Assembly: GCA_964036195.1 (NCBI GenBank)
Contig: OZ038456.1
Coordinates: forward strand, 10,912,001-10,976,000
DNA: 64,000 nt
Reading direction: 5' to 3'
Origin: Sphaerolaimus hirsutus
Taxonomy: Eukaryota; Nematoda; Chromadorea; Monhysterida; Sphaerolaimidae
A program made the translations under genes and the position numbers. The notes below the pieces were generated by a model. The model did not search any database. It saw nothing but the letters and a program-made list of their open reading frames with translations, and had not been told where the DNA came from. Below, piece after piece: positions 33,544 through 43,601 of this stretch (position 1 is the first letter of the stretch; every line of letters starts with the position of its first letter).

Positions 33544-33639
33544 TAAGCTCTAATAAAAGTTGTCATTTATGATATGGTAGGTATATGTTCAGACAATAAA
33601 ATTGGTGTTGGAAAACAGGGTGAAATGAGCATACGGAAA

Positions 33640-33930
33640 ATAGGCATCACTAATCCGACCAATAAAAAAAATACAGATTGTGCCAATTATTTTAAGTGTT
33701 CAACGGTCTAAATCGGTCAAGTTATGGCAGAGTTATTGCGCTTCAAAATCGATTGGCCATGTAAAACGATCACTTTTTATAGACCCCATTATCTCGGGAC
33801 TGGGGATTGGTCCACGGGGATAACACAAACGTCTGGTGGACCCCCCTCCCAAAAAACCCTCCCCATCTATCCTATGCACAGGAAAAGCTCCGTCATCGCA
33901 CTACCTAAAGCCGTGCAGATTAGAAAATTT
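33640..33930. repeat. Dispersed repeat Y, copy 2
   Basis: Shares catcactaat.cgacca, taaatcgg..aagttatgg and tttttatagaccc with 3285-3680. No termini seen. Confidence 0.4.
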
Positions 33931-33939
33931 GACCCGTTG

Positions 33940-34137
33940 AGGTGCCTTTCGGTGCTAGCACCGGCGACCAGCCGGTGCCCTTCGGTGCCATGCCATTTTT
34001 TTCGGAATGGCACCGGTGGCGGTGAGGTGCGGTGCCATTTTTTGGCCGGTGCCCCAGGGTGCCAGGTGCCCTTTTCATGACATGTTAGAGGTGCCGGTGC
34101 GGTGCGCTGCTTTTTTTCCTGGTGCCTTTAACATCAC
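33940..34137. mobile_element. hAT-like element G3
   Basis: GGTGCCGGTGCGGTGC words ending ggtgcctttaacatcaca, a decayed G TIR. 34138-34523 after it is unassigned, with an H-like right-end fragment near 34485-34515. Confidence 0.5.
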
Positions 34138-34523
34138 ATTTACTTCTCACTTCTCATTTTGCGGAATTGACCCCTGGGTCCCGTAAACGGGAGTCTACAA
34201 ACAGCCGAAAATGCGTACAATGCGGTACGTTGCGGAAGGAGAACTTAAAATATAATTTCACGTGGGAATTGTGAAAATGTGTCCAAATACTCAAACACTA
34301 ATTGGTAATATTTAAGAAAGTTGCAAAAACTCCATATGTCCAAAAAGGGGGCTCAGTACTCGAGTATACGTATCTATCGATTATACGTTTTAACAACTAT
34401 GGTTTTTACTGTAAATGCTCTCTCAATGCGAAATTTTTTCCCTCACTCCTCTAACAGGGGAAAATCATTTGAAAGTAAATATTTTTCTAGGGGGAACTAT
34501 TCGAGCAAATACAGTAGTTGTTA

Positions 34524-35189
34524 AGCCGGAATTACAGCTCAGCGGCGTTTGACGTGAAATGATGACGTCGTAAAATTGATTACATCAAAAAAGACATAGG
34601 TACAGCGTTGAAATTTCAGAATTTGTTAGTTCTAGTATACTTTACAACTTGCACGCGTGGTACCCGCTGGAAGTGTGCCAACGATGGTTAACGCGTGTGA
34701 GTTTCGTAAAAAGATAACAACATTGATTGTTGTTATAATGTTATTCAGTAAAATTTTCACATCAATTAATTTTTCATCTTTTCATGGAAATCGCATGATT
34801 TGATAATCATTGGCACGCTTCCAACACAACACGAGACATAAATCAGTGCGAGGGCAGAGTATCATGTTTGCCTAGTATAATTGTGTGTAATGTCCTAAAA
34901 AAAATACGAAAATAATTGTTATTTAATAAGTTATTAATTTTACGTCAAAATTTACACATTCTACATCAACATTTCATGTCAAACATTTTACATCACCAAA
35001 AAATTTTTTACATTAAATTAATAACTACTTAAAAAATGATTATTTGGTAAAAAATTTTTGGGACATTACACGCAATTACTAGAACTAACCAATTCTGAAA
35101 TTTCAATGCTGTACCTTTGTCTATTTTGATGTAATCAATTTTACGACGTCATCATTTCACGTCAAATGCGCCGAGCTGTGATTCCGGCT
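34524..35189. mobile_element. Harbinger-like foldback A3, TSD TTA
   Basis: AGCCGGAATTACAGCTCAG ... TGATTCCGGCT flanked by TTA (34521-34523, 35190-35192). The arms are complementary. Element E2 lies in the left arm. Confidence 0.92.
34638..34877. mobile_element. TA-TSD element E2 nested in A3
   Basis: Flanked by TA (34636-34637, 34878-34879). Comparison with A2 and A4, where gttctagtaattgtgtg is uninterrupted, shows the precise insertion and TA duplication. The sequence is the inverse of E1, with the first TIR about ten bases shorter. Confidence 0.88.
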
Positions 35190-35642
35190 TTATGTCCAAC
35201 TGCATGATCAGCCACTTGTGTATATTGACACAGAAAACTGCGCGATTTTATATTTATTATTAGCAACCAACTATAAACTCAATCATATTTATTGCGCACA
35301 ATGCATTCTGTGCTAACTAAATGTCATGTGATATTTTCGATTTCCCCCATCATATTGAGTTGAGGGTAAATTAGAATCAAATTGCAGTTAAAATTTGAAT
35401 ATTTTTCTATGATAAACGTTAATGCGCAATGACAAATTGCGAGATAGTTTCGAACATAATTTTTCAACTGACAACAATACGAATGACCGTTACATAATGC
35501 AATTACAAAACACTGCACAAATTATCAGCAAAATGTAAAAAATCATTTCAGCAATGGAGAAAACTGATATGCCAGCTAGAATACCCAAATTGCCACCAAC
35601 ATAGGACATGAATGTTGTAATCTGAGAGTTGATTTTTGTTTA
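35190..35642. other. Unassigned intergenic sequence
   Basis: AT-rich, no recognised element ends or gene. Confidence 0.35.
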
Positions 35643-36047
35643 TGCTGCGATTACAGCATGGGCATAAAATTGACCAGGTGTAAAATTGATTTTGGGCGTA
35701 AAAGTTATTACAGATGAATGGATAAAGATATGACATTGTCATTTCAGTCAAAGAAAGCTTAGATGCTGACGTTTCTTGTGTCCAAAGCTCATGAGTTTAT
35801 TTTAATCGTACTGGAATTATGAATTTTAGCACAATTTTTTCAATTATGCGCTGTAAGTGGCAAAATTCATGACTTCTAGTGCAATTAAAATAAACTGATG
35901 AGCTTTGGACACAAGCAACATCTGCATGTGCACTTTCTTTGACTGAAATTACAATGCCATATCTTTATCCATTCACCTGTAATCAATTTTATGCCCAAAA
36001 ATCAATTTTACGCTGGTCAATTTTACGCCCGAGCTGTAATTGCAGCA
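35643..36047. mobile_element. Harbinger-like foldback N, TSD TTA
   Basis: TGCTGCGATTACAGC and GCTGTAATTGCAGCA are inverted and flanked by TTA (35640-35642, 36048-36050). The 405 bp fold on themselves (agctcatgagtttatttt pairs with aaaataaactgatgagct). The word GGGCATAAAATTGA repeats near the ends. Distinct from family A apart from the ATTACAGC core. Confidence 0.88.
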
Positions 36048-36321
36048 TTACAGAACAACACCTCAGTTGTAGAGCACTGTGTAGTTATTGGCACTGTGTG
36101 TTTTTATTTGCCAAAAGTCAATAAAAATAATTACATGTTCAAACTTGTTTGATTGATTGCTTATTAAACTTGGAACTTGAAAAAGTTGTAAAAATTTTAT
36201 TCTTCTGTTGGGTTTCAACAAAACTAAAAGGTGTTCTTGAAAATACATTAAAACACATTTCTTTTACATTTTACATGTGAAAAGTATCCCAGCACTCAAT
36301 GTACATTTTCACAAATTATTA

Positions 36322-36778
36322 CTGTATTTCTTCGAAACAAACCTCCCCCTCGAAATACCCCCCTCCCCTCGAAATACCCCCATCTCGAAACCCCCCCCCC
36401 TCAAAATAGGCACTATGAACTTATAACCCCCCTCGAAACCCCCCCCCCCCCCAATTTAGTGTATAGGAAACGTAATGCGGTTTGTGATCCGGGAAACGCA
36501 GAACACATGTTAAAAACAATGACAATGTTATGTTAGAACCGGTTATATACTGTCTACGTACATATATAAGTCCATAGAGTGTTATAAATGGCGGTTTTTG
36601 TCGCATTTTTCGACGTTTGTGTATGTTTGTAACAACATTTTAGTATTGGGATTTCGAAAAATTTCTGGCGAAATAATAAACCCCCCTCGAAATACCCCCC
36701 TCTCGTTTAACCCCCCTCAAAATTTTCACGCTGAAAAAAAACCCCGGGGGGGGGGGGGGGTAATTCGAGGAAATATGG
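36322..36778. mobile_element. TA-TSD element H6 (decayed)
   Basis: CTGTATTTCTTCGAAAC ... ATTCGAGGAAATATGG with C- and G-runs and the H interior (gcatttttcgacgtttg). One TSD copy reads TA, the other CA. Confidence 0.78.
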
Positions 36779-36826
36779 CACTTATTTTACTAAATTTACA
36801 CTTATTTTTCTGTCTCTGAGCAGCTT

Positions 36827-36946
36827 TCAACAGCTGCACAATGCAAGTTTCTGAAAAATTCTGAATGAAGTTACAGGCATAGCTGGATCATCCTGAAAAA
36901 CTTTATAAATCGGGTCTTCAACATAAACATTGATAGTCGCAATCGT
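36827..36946 (-). CDS. Terminal exon of unidentified gene 2
   Basis: Acceptor ttgttcgctctag precedes 36946. A 40-codon phase-0 frame ends in TGA at 36827-36829 (TIATINVYVEDPIYKVFQDD is the start). It follows the phase-0 end of the exon at 37177-37354. No family was recognised from this piece. Confidence 0.5.
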   Translation of the reverse strand, partial: TIATINVYVEDPIYKVFQDDPAMPVTSFRIFQKLALCSC

Positions 36947-36969
36947 CTAGAGCGAACAAAAATTTTCTG

Positions 36970-37131
36970 TGATGGGATGATGTAAAAATACAAAAAAATT
37001 CATACATTAAAACGGTAAGCAAAAAGGTAAAATGTCTCACTTGATGGAAAATGGAAGGCAAAAAGTAAAAATTTGTCCTTCAGCAAATAGTATCATACCG
37101 GAAGAAAATTAGACTAAAAGTTTACACCCTA
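36970..37131. mobile_element. hAT K3 right-end fragment in an intron of gene 2
   Basis: GTTTACACCCTA (37131) with decayed aaaacggtaagcaaaaaggtaa words. The left end and TSD are not found. It lies between two exons. Confidence 0.5.
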
Positions 37132-37176
37132 TGCAGAATAGACCACATTTTGTCTGGTTGGTGGTTGTCTATGTAC

Positions 37177-37354
37177 ACTAGCGGTCAGAATGGTTGAGAC
37201 TCTCCACCCTTGTCTCATAAGTGAAATTTGTTCAGGCGAGGTCCGACTGTGTTCGCGTGCTCGTCGGTGAAGTTCCATTCCCATTGGATGAAAAACAATT
37301 TCCCAATCCGGGCTCATGGTAAAGTGACACATCATGCCTGGTATTTTAGTTGGG
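37177..37354 (-). CDS. Internal exon of unidentified gene 2
   Basis: Acceptor gacactttttag before 37354, donor AGT|GTACAT at 37176. The 178 bp complete a codon from the upstream exon (phase 2) and finish in phase 0. The peptide (CHFTMSPDWEIVFHPMGME is the early part) is basic later on (HRRAREHSR). If the donor is ignored, the frame continues to a TAG contributed by K3. Function unknown. Confidence 0.5.
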
Positions 37355-37533
37355 CTAAAAAGTGTCATCCAGTGTGTGGTATACAGGCTTGGCTGCTAGT
37401 GTAACATGTTGCATTCAAGGGTTTAATATGGGGTTCGGGGAGGGGGGAGAGTTACCACCGCCAAAATCTGCCAGCTATTTATCTATCCCGGAGCCCACAC
37501 TGGTACTCTTCTCTTCACTTTAAAAACAGTTAC

Positions 37534-37742
37534 TTAAACAGTTGTACACACTTTTCAGCACATGGTTCCCCCTCAAATAAGCACCAATTTGGCAGATTTA
37601 CTGGCAAATAGTCAGCCAACTGCCAGCTGGCACCGAGGCGATCTGCCTCACTCAGCAATGCTACCACATCTTCTGCCATTGTATCCGTAACTTTGATAGA
37701 AAATGCCATGTCATCTTGTATCCCCGGTGGCAATGGTGATGC
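37534..37742 (-). CDS. Internal exon of gene 2, weak BTB-like helix pattern
   Basis: 209 bp, phase 0 to phase 2, donor AA|GTAACT. It joins in frame to 37177-37354. The stretch MAEDVVALLSEADRLGASW followed by CLFEGEPCAEKCVQLF resembles the helices at the C-terminal part of BTB domains (MADDLLAAADKY..., then an alanine-rich helix), but key positions are diluted and no kelch or MATH motif is seen. The 3' splice acceptor GCAG|G is formed by the TSD copy of hAT element Q. Identity is tentative. Confidence 0.45.
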
Positions 37743-37746
37743 CTGC

Positions 37747-38679
37747 TAGCATTGAAAAAATCTCTGGGAGATTTATATTTTAAAAATCTCAGAAAATCTC
37801 AGAAAATATAAGATTTTCTGAGATTTATATTTTGTCCATAATTTTCCAGAGAGATTTAATTTTATTTTCTTCTGATTGAGAAAATCTCTCGAGAATATCT
37901 CTCTATATTTGTATATTTTGACTTTCAAATTCACTAGTTCATATGTTTGTTTGTTTTTGCAAATTTTCATCTATTTTTAACTATTTATTATTTGCTATTT
38001 TCCCCCATTTTTAGTTCTTTCTCCAATTTTTCTGTTCTATGGCATGAAAGAGCCAACAAAAAGTCTATCCGAAATACATTTCAGTACTCAAGTACTTTCA
38101 AAAAGTATATATAAAATAGAGTACTGGTACTTTTTTTCAGAGAAATTTAAATGTATTTACTTAGTACTCAAGTGTATGTACCGTTGAGTAAACGTAAATA
38201 TGGTTTAACAACCATAGAGTTGACTTCATGCTTTGAAAATATAGTTACAAAAGTTTGGTGAAAAAACTCATCTGATAAATTATGTGGGAATTATCACACA
38301 TGAAAGTTATGTATTCTATTATGAGGAAAAATGTACCTCAATCATAATAATGTGCTTAATATCAAGTCTCAATTGTTCAAACACCTTGAAATATCGATTG
38401 AATCATACCGCATTTGCTTGAATAATTCACCCCCTTGAATAATCCCCCCTCAAAAAAGTCTGATGAAGTAATAACCCCCCAGTAGGATTTTTCAAGCAAA
38501 TATGGTACTTTAAGTTGAGAGATATTATGAGATATTTTGAACTGCAAGAGATTTTCTCAGAGATTTAATTATATTTTCGAAAATGACCCAAGAGATTTAA
38601 TTATATTTTTTTCTTGAGAGATTTTCTGAGATAATATTTAATTATATTTTCTCAAAATCGGTAGTTTTTTTCAATGCTA
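37747..38679. mobile_element. hAT element Q, TSD ATGCCTGC, on a splice acceptor
   Basis: TAGCATTGAAAAAATCTC and TTTTTTTCAATGCTA are flanked by perfect ATGCCTGC repeats (37739-37746, 38680-38687). The arms repeat GAGATTTTCTGAGATTTA. 38403-38507 is a nested H-like piece (ccgcatttgcttgaata ... caagcaaatatgg). The TSD contains the minus-strand acceptor dinucleotide of the exon at 37534-37742. Confidence 0.92.
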
Positions 38680-39131
38680 ATGCCTGCTCAATTACAATTA
38701 CTATTCAATTTATTCAGAAATCTGCAATTTGTGAAAATTATAAAAAAATCAGCCATTTACATATGGATTTAATCCCATTGAATAGAACTTTTTGTCCACT
38801 GAATGGCCCTACACACACTAGTTTTCACCATGACCGATGTGAAAACTGAAATGGCGACATGACGACATCCAGCCTACTCTTTTTGTATGCTTTATGTGTT
38901 TTAGTTTTCAAATTTTCAAATGTTAACTTTCATTAATTAAAATTCAAGTTTAAATCAAATCAAATCATTCAACCGTGTTCATTAATTTGCATTTGAAAAA
39001 ATTTCAGTTTTTACACAAAGTCACGGTGAAAACTAACACGGTGTGTGTAGGCACAATCTTTCATTCCGGCTTCTGAAAATTTTTGTTTACTTTTCTCAGT
39101 CCATCAAATGAAAGTGTTTTAGACAAGATTC
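38680..39131. repeat. Foldback fragment and flank
   Basis: ctacacacactagttttcacc (38809) pairs with ggtgaaaactaacacgg.gtgtgtag (39030-39052), a possible 240-bp element with unclear TSD. Confidence 0.4.
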
Positions 39132-39709
39132 CAGAGTTGTACAAATACTGGTATTTTTAGAAAACGTAAACGTAAACGTAAATACCTTTTCCAAATCAAA
39201 AGTATAAATACTTAAACGTAAGGTATTTTTAAAATACCAAAAATACATCAAAAAGCGTAAACGTGTAAATGTTATATGTCGTATTTGCCACTGTGCTTTG
39301 GAAAATACCATTATTTTTGCCTTTGGATGGGTCAATCGCTGATTTCCATGCAATATCTTCATGTTTTTAGCACTACATACTCACCATAATCAACAACATG
39401 AGTGAGACAACTATTATTATTATTAATTTTTATTAATTATCAACTAAGTATTTTAGCAAATTTCACAAGCCCATGGCTAAATTGTCACTCTACAGCTACC
39501 GATATAAGGGGAACAGACAGTTATTTCAGTGCATTGAAACTTTTTAAACTGTTTTTAGTCTATTGTGGAAAAACACTCCATTAAATATACTGTGAAATCT
39601 GCTACACCTATCTGGAGAAGGTACCTTGAATTGTGTTTAATTTTTAATCATAAATATGATATTTCCATCACCATTTTGTTCATAATTTGTTGTCAGTTTA
39701 TGTCAAAAT

Positions 39710-40915
39710 CAGGGTTGGTTTTATAAAAATTCATTTTAGTAAAATTGTATAAAAATTGTATAAAAATTTTATTTTATTTTTATTTTATTCTTATTTCATT
39801 TTATTTTATTTTATTTTATTCCCAAAAGTCGTTAATAAAATAAAATGACCCGTTTTACAAAAATTTTACATTAATTTTACAAAAATTTTACAAAAAAATC
39901 AGAATTATGCATGCAAGGCCAGAAAAATTTCATCATTAGACATTATACATGTGACAAATTTTGTGACAAACTTGTGACAAATTTTTCCATTACTTGACAA
40001 AAGTTGCATGCAGTAGGTATTGTTAGCTAGCAGCAAGTGTAAACTTACCATTATTGATAACAATGGTTTGCATTTTTTAAAGGACTACTGGTGCCAGTTC
40101 CGCAAAATGAGAAGTGAGAAATGAAATGGCAAAGGCAAAGTAATCGAGCAAAGGCGGAGTCAGAAAGGCTGAAGGTGGCGGCTTGGCCTTTGCGCTTTTA
40201 CTTCGTCTTTGCCATTTCACTTCTCACTTCTTATTTTGCAGAAGTGGCCCCTGGACTGTGCTGGGCACATTTGTAAAATATCATGCAAAGTGTCAATTGT
40301 CATGACAAATGTAAAGTAGTGTCAATTGTCATGCAAAATGTCAAGTGTCATGGAAAATGTAAATTGTATAACCAAATCTTAGGTTTTTCTATCCAAATCT
40401 TATGTTTATGTATCCACATTTGGATACAGAATGTAAGATTTTGATACAAAACATAAGATCTGGATACAATACAGAAGATTTGGATAAAAGAGAAGATTTG
40501 GATATAAAACATAAGATTTGGATACAATTTGCTTGACAATTGGCACTTTAATTTATTTTTGTCATGACAATTGACACTTTACTAGTTATTTGCCATGACA
40601 ATTGACACTTTGCATGGCATTTTTCATGACATTTGAGACTTTACAAAGCTTGGGACTGCTCCCAGTTCCACGAATAAACAGGTAGAAACTCAAGCAACAA
40701 GAAAAATATTTTACAAATAATCTGAAGTTTTATACAATTTTACAAAAATATGAATTTTTATACAATTTTACAAATTTTTTACAAAAATTCAAATTTTTAT
40801 ACAATTTTTATTTTTATTTTGAAATTTTCCATTTTATTTTATTTTATTTTATTCTTAAATTTTCCATTTTATTTTTATTTTATTTTTATTTTTTTCTGCG
40901 ATTTTGCCAACCCTG
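39710..40915. mobile_element. hAT element C3 nested in B4, TSD GTCAAAAT
   Basis: CAGGGTTGGTTTTATAA ... TTTTGCCAACCCTG, with perfect GTCAAAAT (39702-39709, 40916-40923). It contains the T foldback at 40092-40250, which is absent from C1 at the corresponding place. Confidence 0.93.
40092..40250. mobile_element. T-family foldback nested in C3
   Basis: TGCCAGTTCCGCAAAATGAG ... TTTTGCAGAAGTGGCCC. The arms repeat gaagtgaaatggcaaag. Comparison with C1 (about 23005) shows where it inserted. The TSD is short (CTGG or TGG) and not certain. Confidence 0.65.
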
Positions 40916-41329
40916 GTCAAAATACAGTTAACTTTACCTACATTCTCTGTGCGGCATCGACTATGGTCGGTAGACAATGGTGAGGTGACTATGTATCGGA
41001 GTGTATAAAATGTTTTAGCTTTTGTTTGTAATCATCCTAATCGCTGCACTCAAGTGATCGCCACATTATTCAGATCATTTTAAGTGCTCAACGATCAAAA
41101 TTTGTAGAGAATTCATGGAAATATGCAGTTCCCTCTGAGGGCGCGGCTACTGAGAAACTACTAAATATCAGAATTTTTACGTTTTCCCTAGTGCCCAGGT
41201 ATTTTGGTCAGGAAAACGTAATAAAAAAATGTAATGGTATGTTTGGAAAATGTAAACGTAAATATAAATACCCAAATAATCGGGTTTTTCGGGTAAACGT
41301 AAATATGTTTTTCCAACTCTGCAAGATTC

Positions 41330-41691
41330 ACATGGGTTTTCTGCAATAACAAAATTTTAGAGTTTTAACATCTTTTGGTCAAAAATGAGGTATTTGATAA
41401 AATATGTGTGATGATGTCTCAATTGATAATGTTCATCATGATGATGACAATGATAATAATGATAATTATTGATAATGTTAATGATTTCACCAGTGGCCAA
41501 CCTGACTGTAACAACAAGCAAAATTATGATTTTTAGATGGTGTCCATGAATGATGATCAGGTCATCTATGAATATTGATGTTTGTTGTAAGCAACTAGAC
41601 CAATTAAATAATGATCAATTTGTGTGTCACTGCGCCACTGTGTGCCTCTGATCTGAGCCATGTGAAATAACTTGTGAAGGTCAGTGGGTAG
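41330..41691. other. Unassigned sequence with ATGATGATAATG microsatellite
   Basis: 41430-41480 is an irregular gatgatgacaatgataat tract. No gene. Confidence 0.5.
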
Positions 41692-42467
41692 CAGAGTTGC
41701 AAAAACGTATTTACGTTTACCCAAAATACCCGGTTATTCGGGTATTTATACTTACGTTTACGTTTACGTTTTCATAAAATACCGTTACGTTTTGTTACGT
41801 TTTCCTGGCCGAAATACCCGGGTACCAGAGAAAACGTAAAAAACGTTGTGAGACCCAATTTTTTTTGGCAAAATGTAATTTCCGTCATAAATTTCCGACA
41901 ACTTTAAAAAATTTGCGCGCCAGCGCACACTTTTCCTCCACAGAAGCCGTATTTTCAAAATAGGTATATTCAATATTCAAATTATTCTATAGTTAGACCC
42001 CACCTCCGTGCAGAGTATTACGTATTACTTCCCAAACTCGAATTGTGCCAAATGCTTATTAAAAAAGTCAGCGGATGCTGTTATTTAGTGGCTTCCGTGG
42101 ATTGATTTTGAGCTATTTGAAGATCAAATGTTAATCAACTCGATGAATCGCCATAGTATAAATTTTTTGTGACAACACTTGGGAAAACGTTGACAGAACG
42201 TGAAAAATTGATTGAAAAACCGGCGAAAAAATAGAAGGGCAGCTTCCAAAAGACGGTGTCTCCATAATAGAAAGTCGGTGAAAAATACAAGGGCGCCCTT
42301 CTATTAGATGAAACACGGTAATAATGTTTTTACGTTTACGTTTTATTTTACGCTTTCCCGGGTATTTTAAAAATACCTTACGTTTTAGTATTTATACTTT
42401 CATTTTGGAAAAGGTATTTACGTTTACGTTTACGTTTTCCAAAAATACCAGTATTTGACCAACTCTG
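41692..42467. mobile_element. hAT element B3, TSD GTGGGTAG
   Basis: CAGAGTTGCAAAAACG and TTTGACCAACTCTG are flanked by perfect GTGGGTAG (41684-41691, 42468-42475). The arms use the ACGTAA word. A V-family right-end fragment (ttctattagatgaaacacgg, about 42295-42313) is inside. Confidence 0.93.
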
Positions 42468-43261
42468 GTGGGTAGGGTTGAAATTTCCGGTGGGTAGGGT
42501 TTAAATCTTCTGACTTCCAGTTTCTGCAGGCAATTTTCCATTAAATTCGCTCACAATGAACCTGCAATACTTATAAATATTGTATTACCTATTTTTCGCT
42601 TCTAATCCCATGTCAAGCAGTAACTAAAAACTAAGGTAGATTCATCAATAATGTGTGTTTCAATACTTTAGGTCTTTTGTTCAATTTTCACTTTTTGTTT
42701 CATTGATCTTTTGATCAACAAAGCTTGGACATTATAATGGTCAAAATATACATATATATTACTTGTATATTAACATAGGTAAACTGTATTTGCTCAAATA
42801 ATTCATATGCATAATGATCTTTTCATCAGACTATGTTAAGGGGGTAGGACTATTCAGGGGGGAATTTTGAAGCATGTTTTTTCAGCCCGTTTCATTTAAT
42901 ATGCTTTATTATCGAGAATAGGATTTATTCAGCAAATGTGGTAAATGATATGCATACAACAGTTGTTCAGAGTGTCTAAGATCACTGGAGCAAAAAGCTT
43001 CACAAAACTTATTGCTTTATATGATCAACTTTGTTAATATGTATTATTCTGCAGTGTCATGATAGGTAATCTACATGCACAGATATCGGACAGATATTGT
43101 GTGCCTGATGTTAATAATGCATGCAACTGTTCTGAATGAATATAAATATTTGTTGATGTTAAAACAAGTATACCTATTTATAAAAACATGACTATTTTAG
43201 ACATGTTTTTCTTTCTTAACATGTCTATTTATTTTAATAGTTTTAACTACTGTAGGCATCC
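42468..43261. other. Unassigned sequence
   Basis: AT-rich. 42782-42942 has an H-like pair (ctgtatttgctcaaata ... ttattcagcaaatgtgg) that is badly decayed. No gene. Confidence 0.35.
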
Positions 43262-43580
43262 ATAGACAATGACACGAGTTCATAGACAATGACACGAGTT
43301 CATAAACCACATGGAAGTGGTCTGTATGCGCGTGAAGTGGCGTGCTTTGACACGATTCAACTAGCATCATGAAATTTCCATTACACCTAGCTTCACTGCC
43401 ACTTCACGCGCTTCCAAAACTGTTGGGGACACTTCACAATGTTGGCAATTCAACACGCTTCACCACATATACATATTCGCTTGTCAACACCCTATACCTA
43501 GAAGACATAGGTACTCTGAAGTACAAGTGGAAGTGCTAGAAGTGTCAGTGTGAAGCCACTTCACGGCGCTTTATTATGCT
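43262..43580. repeat. P-family foldback (CTTCACGCG words)
   Basis: gcgcgtgaagtggcg / cacttcacgcgcttcc words in both orientations, with a direct agttcatagacaatgacacg duplication at its start. A second copy lies at 46105-46445. Exact ends are undefined. Confidence 0.45.
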
Positions 43581-43601
43581 TACAACTTCCATCTTTGGCG
43601 T

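Larger units (their letters stand above)
39132..41321. mobile_element. hAT element B4, TSD CAAGATTC, interrupted by C3
   Basis: CAGAGTTGTACAAATACTG and TTTCCAACTCTG are flanked by perfect CAAGATTC (39124-39131, 41322-41329). The arms use ACGTAA in place of the GCGTAA of B1/B2. C3 (39710-40915) accounts for most of the length. Confidence 0.92.

Noticed and set aside
37129-37176. Stop codon of gene 2 supplied by the hAT K3 terminus (TAG of TAGGGTGT)
   Set aside because: A donor at 37176 and a phase-matched terminal exon at 36827-36946 explain the gene better; K3 then lies in an intron.
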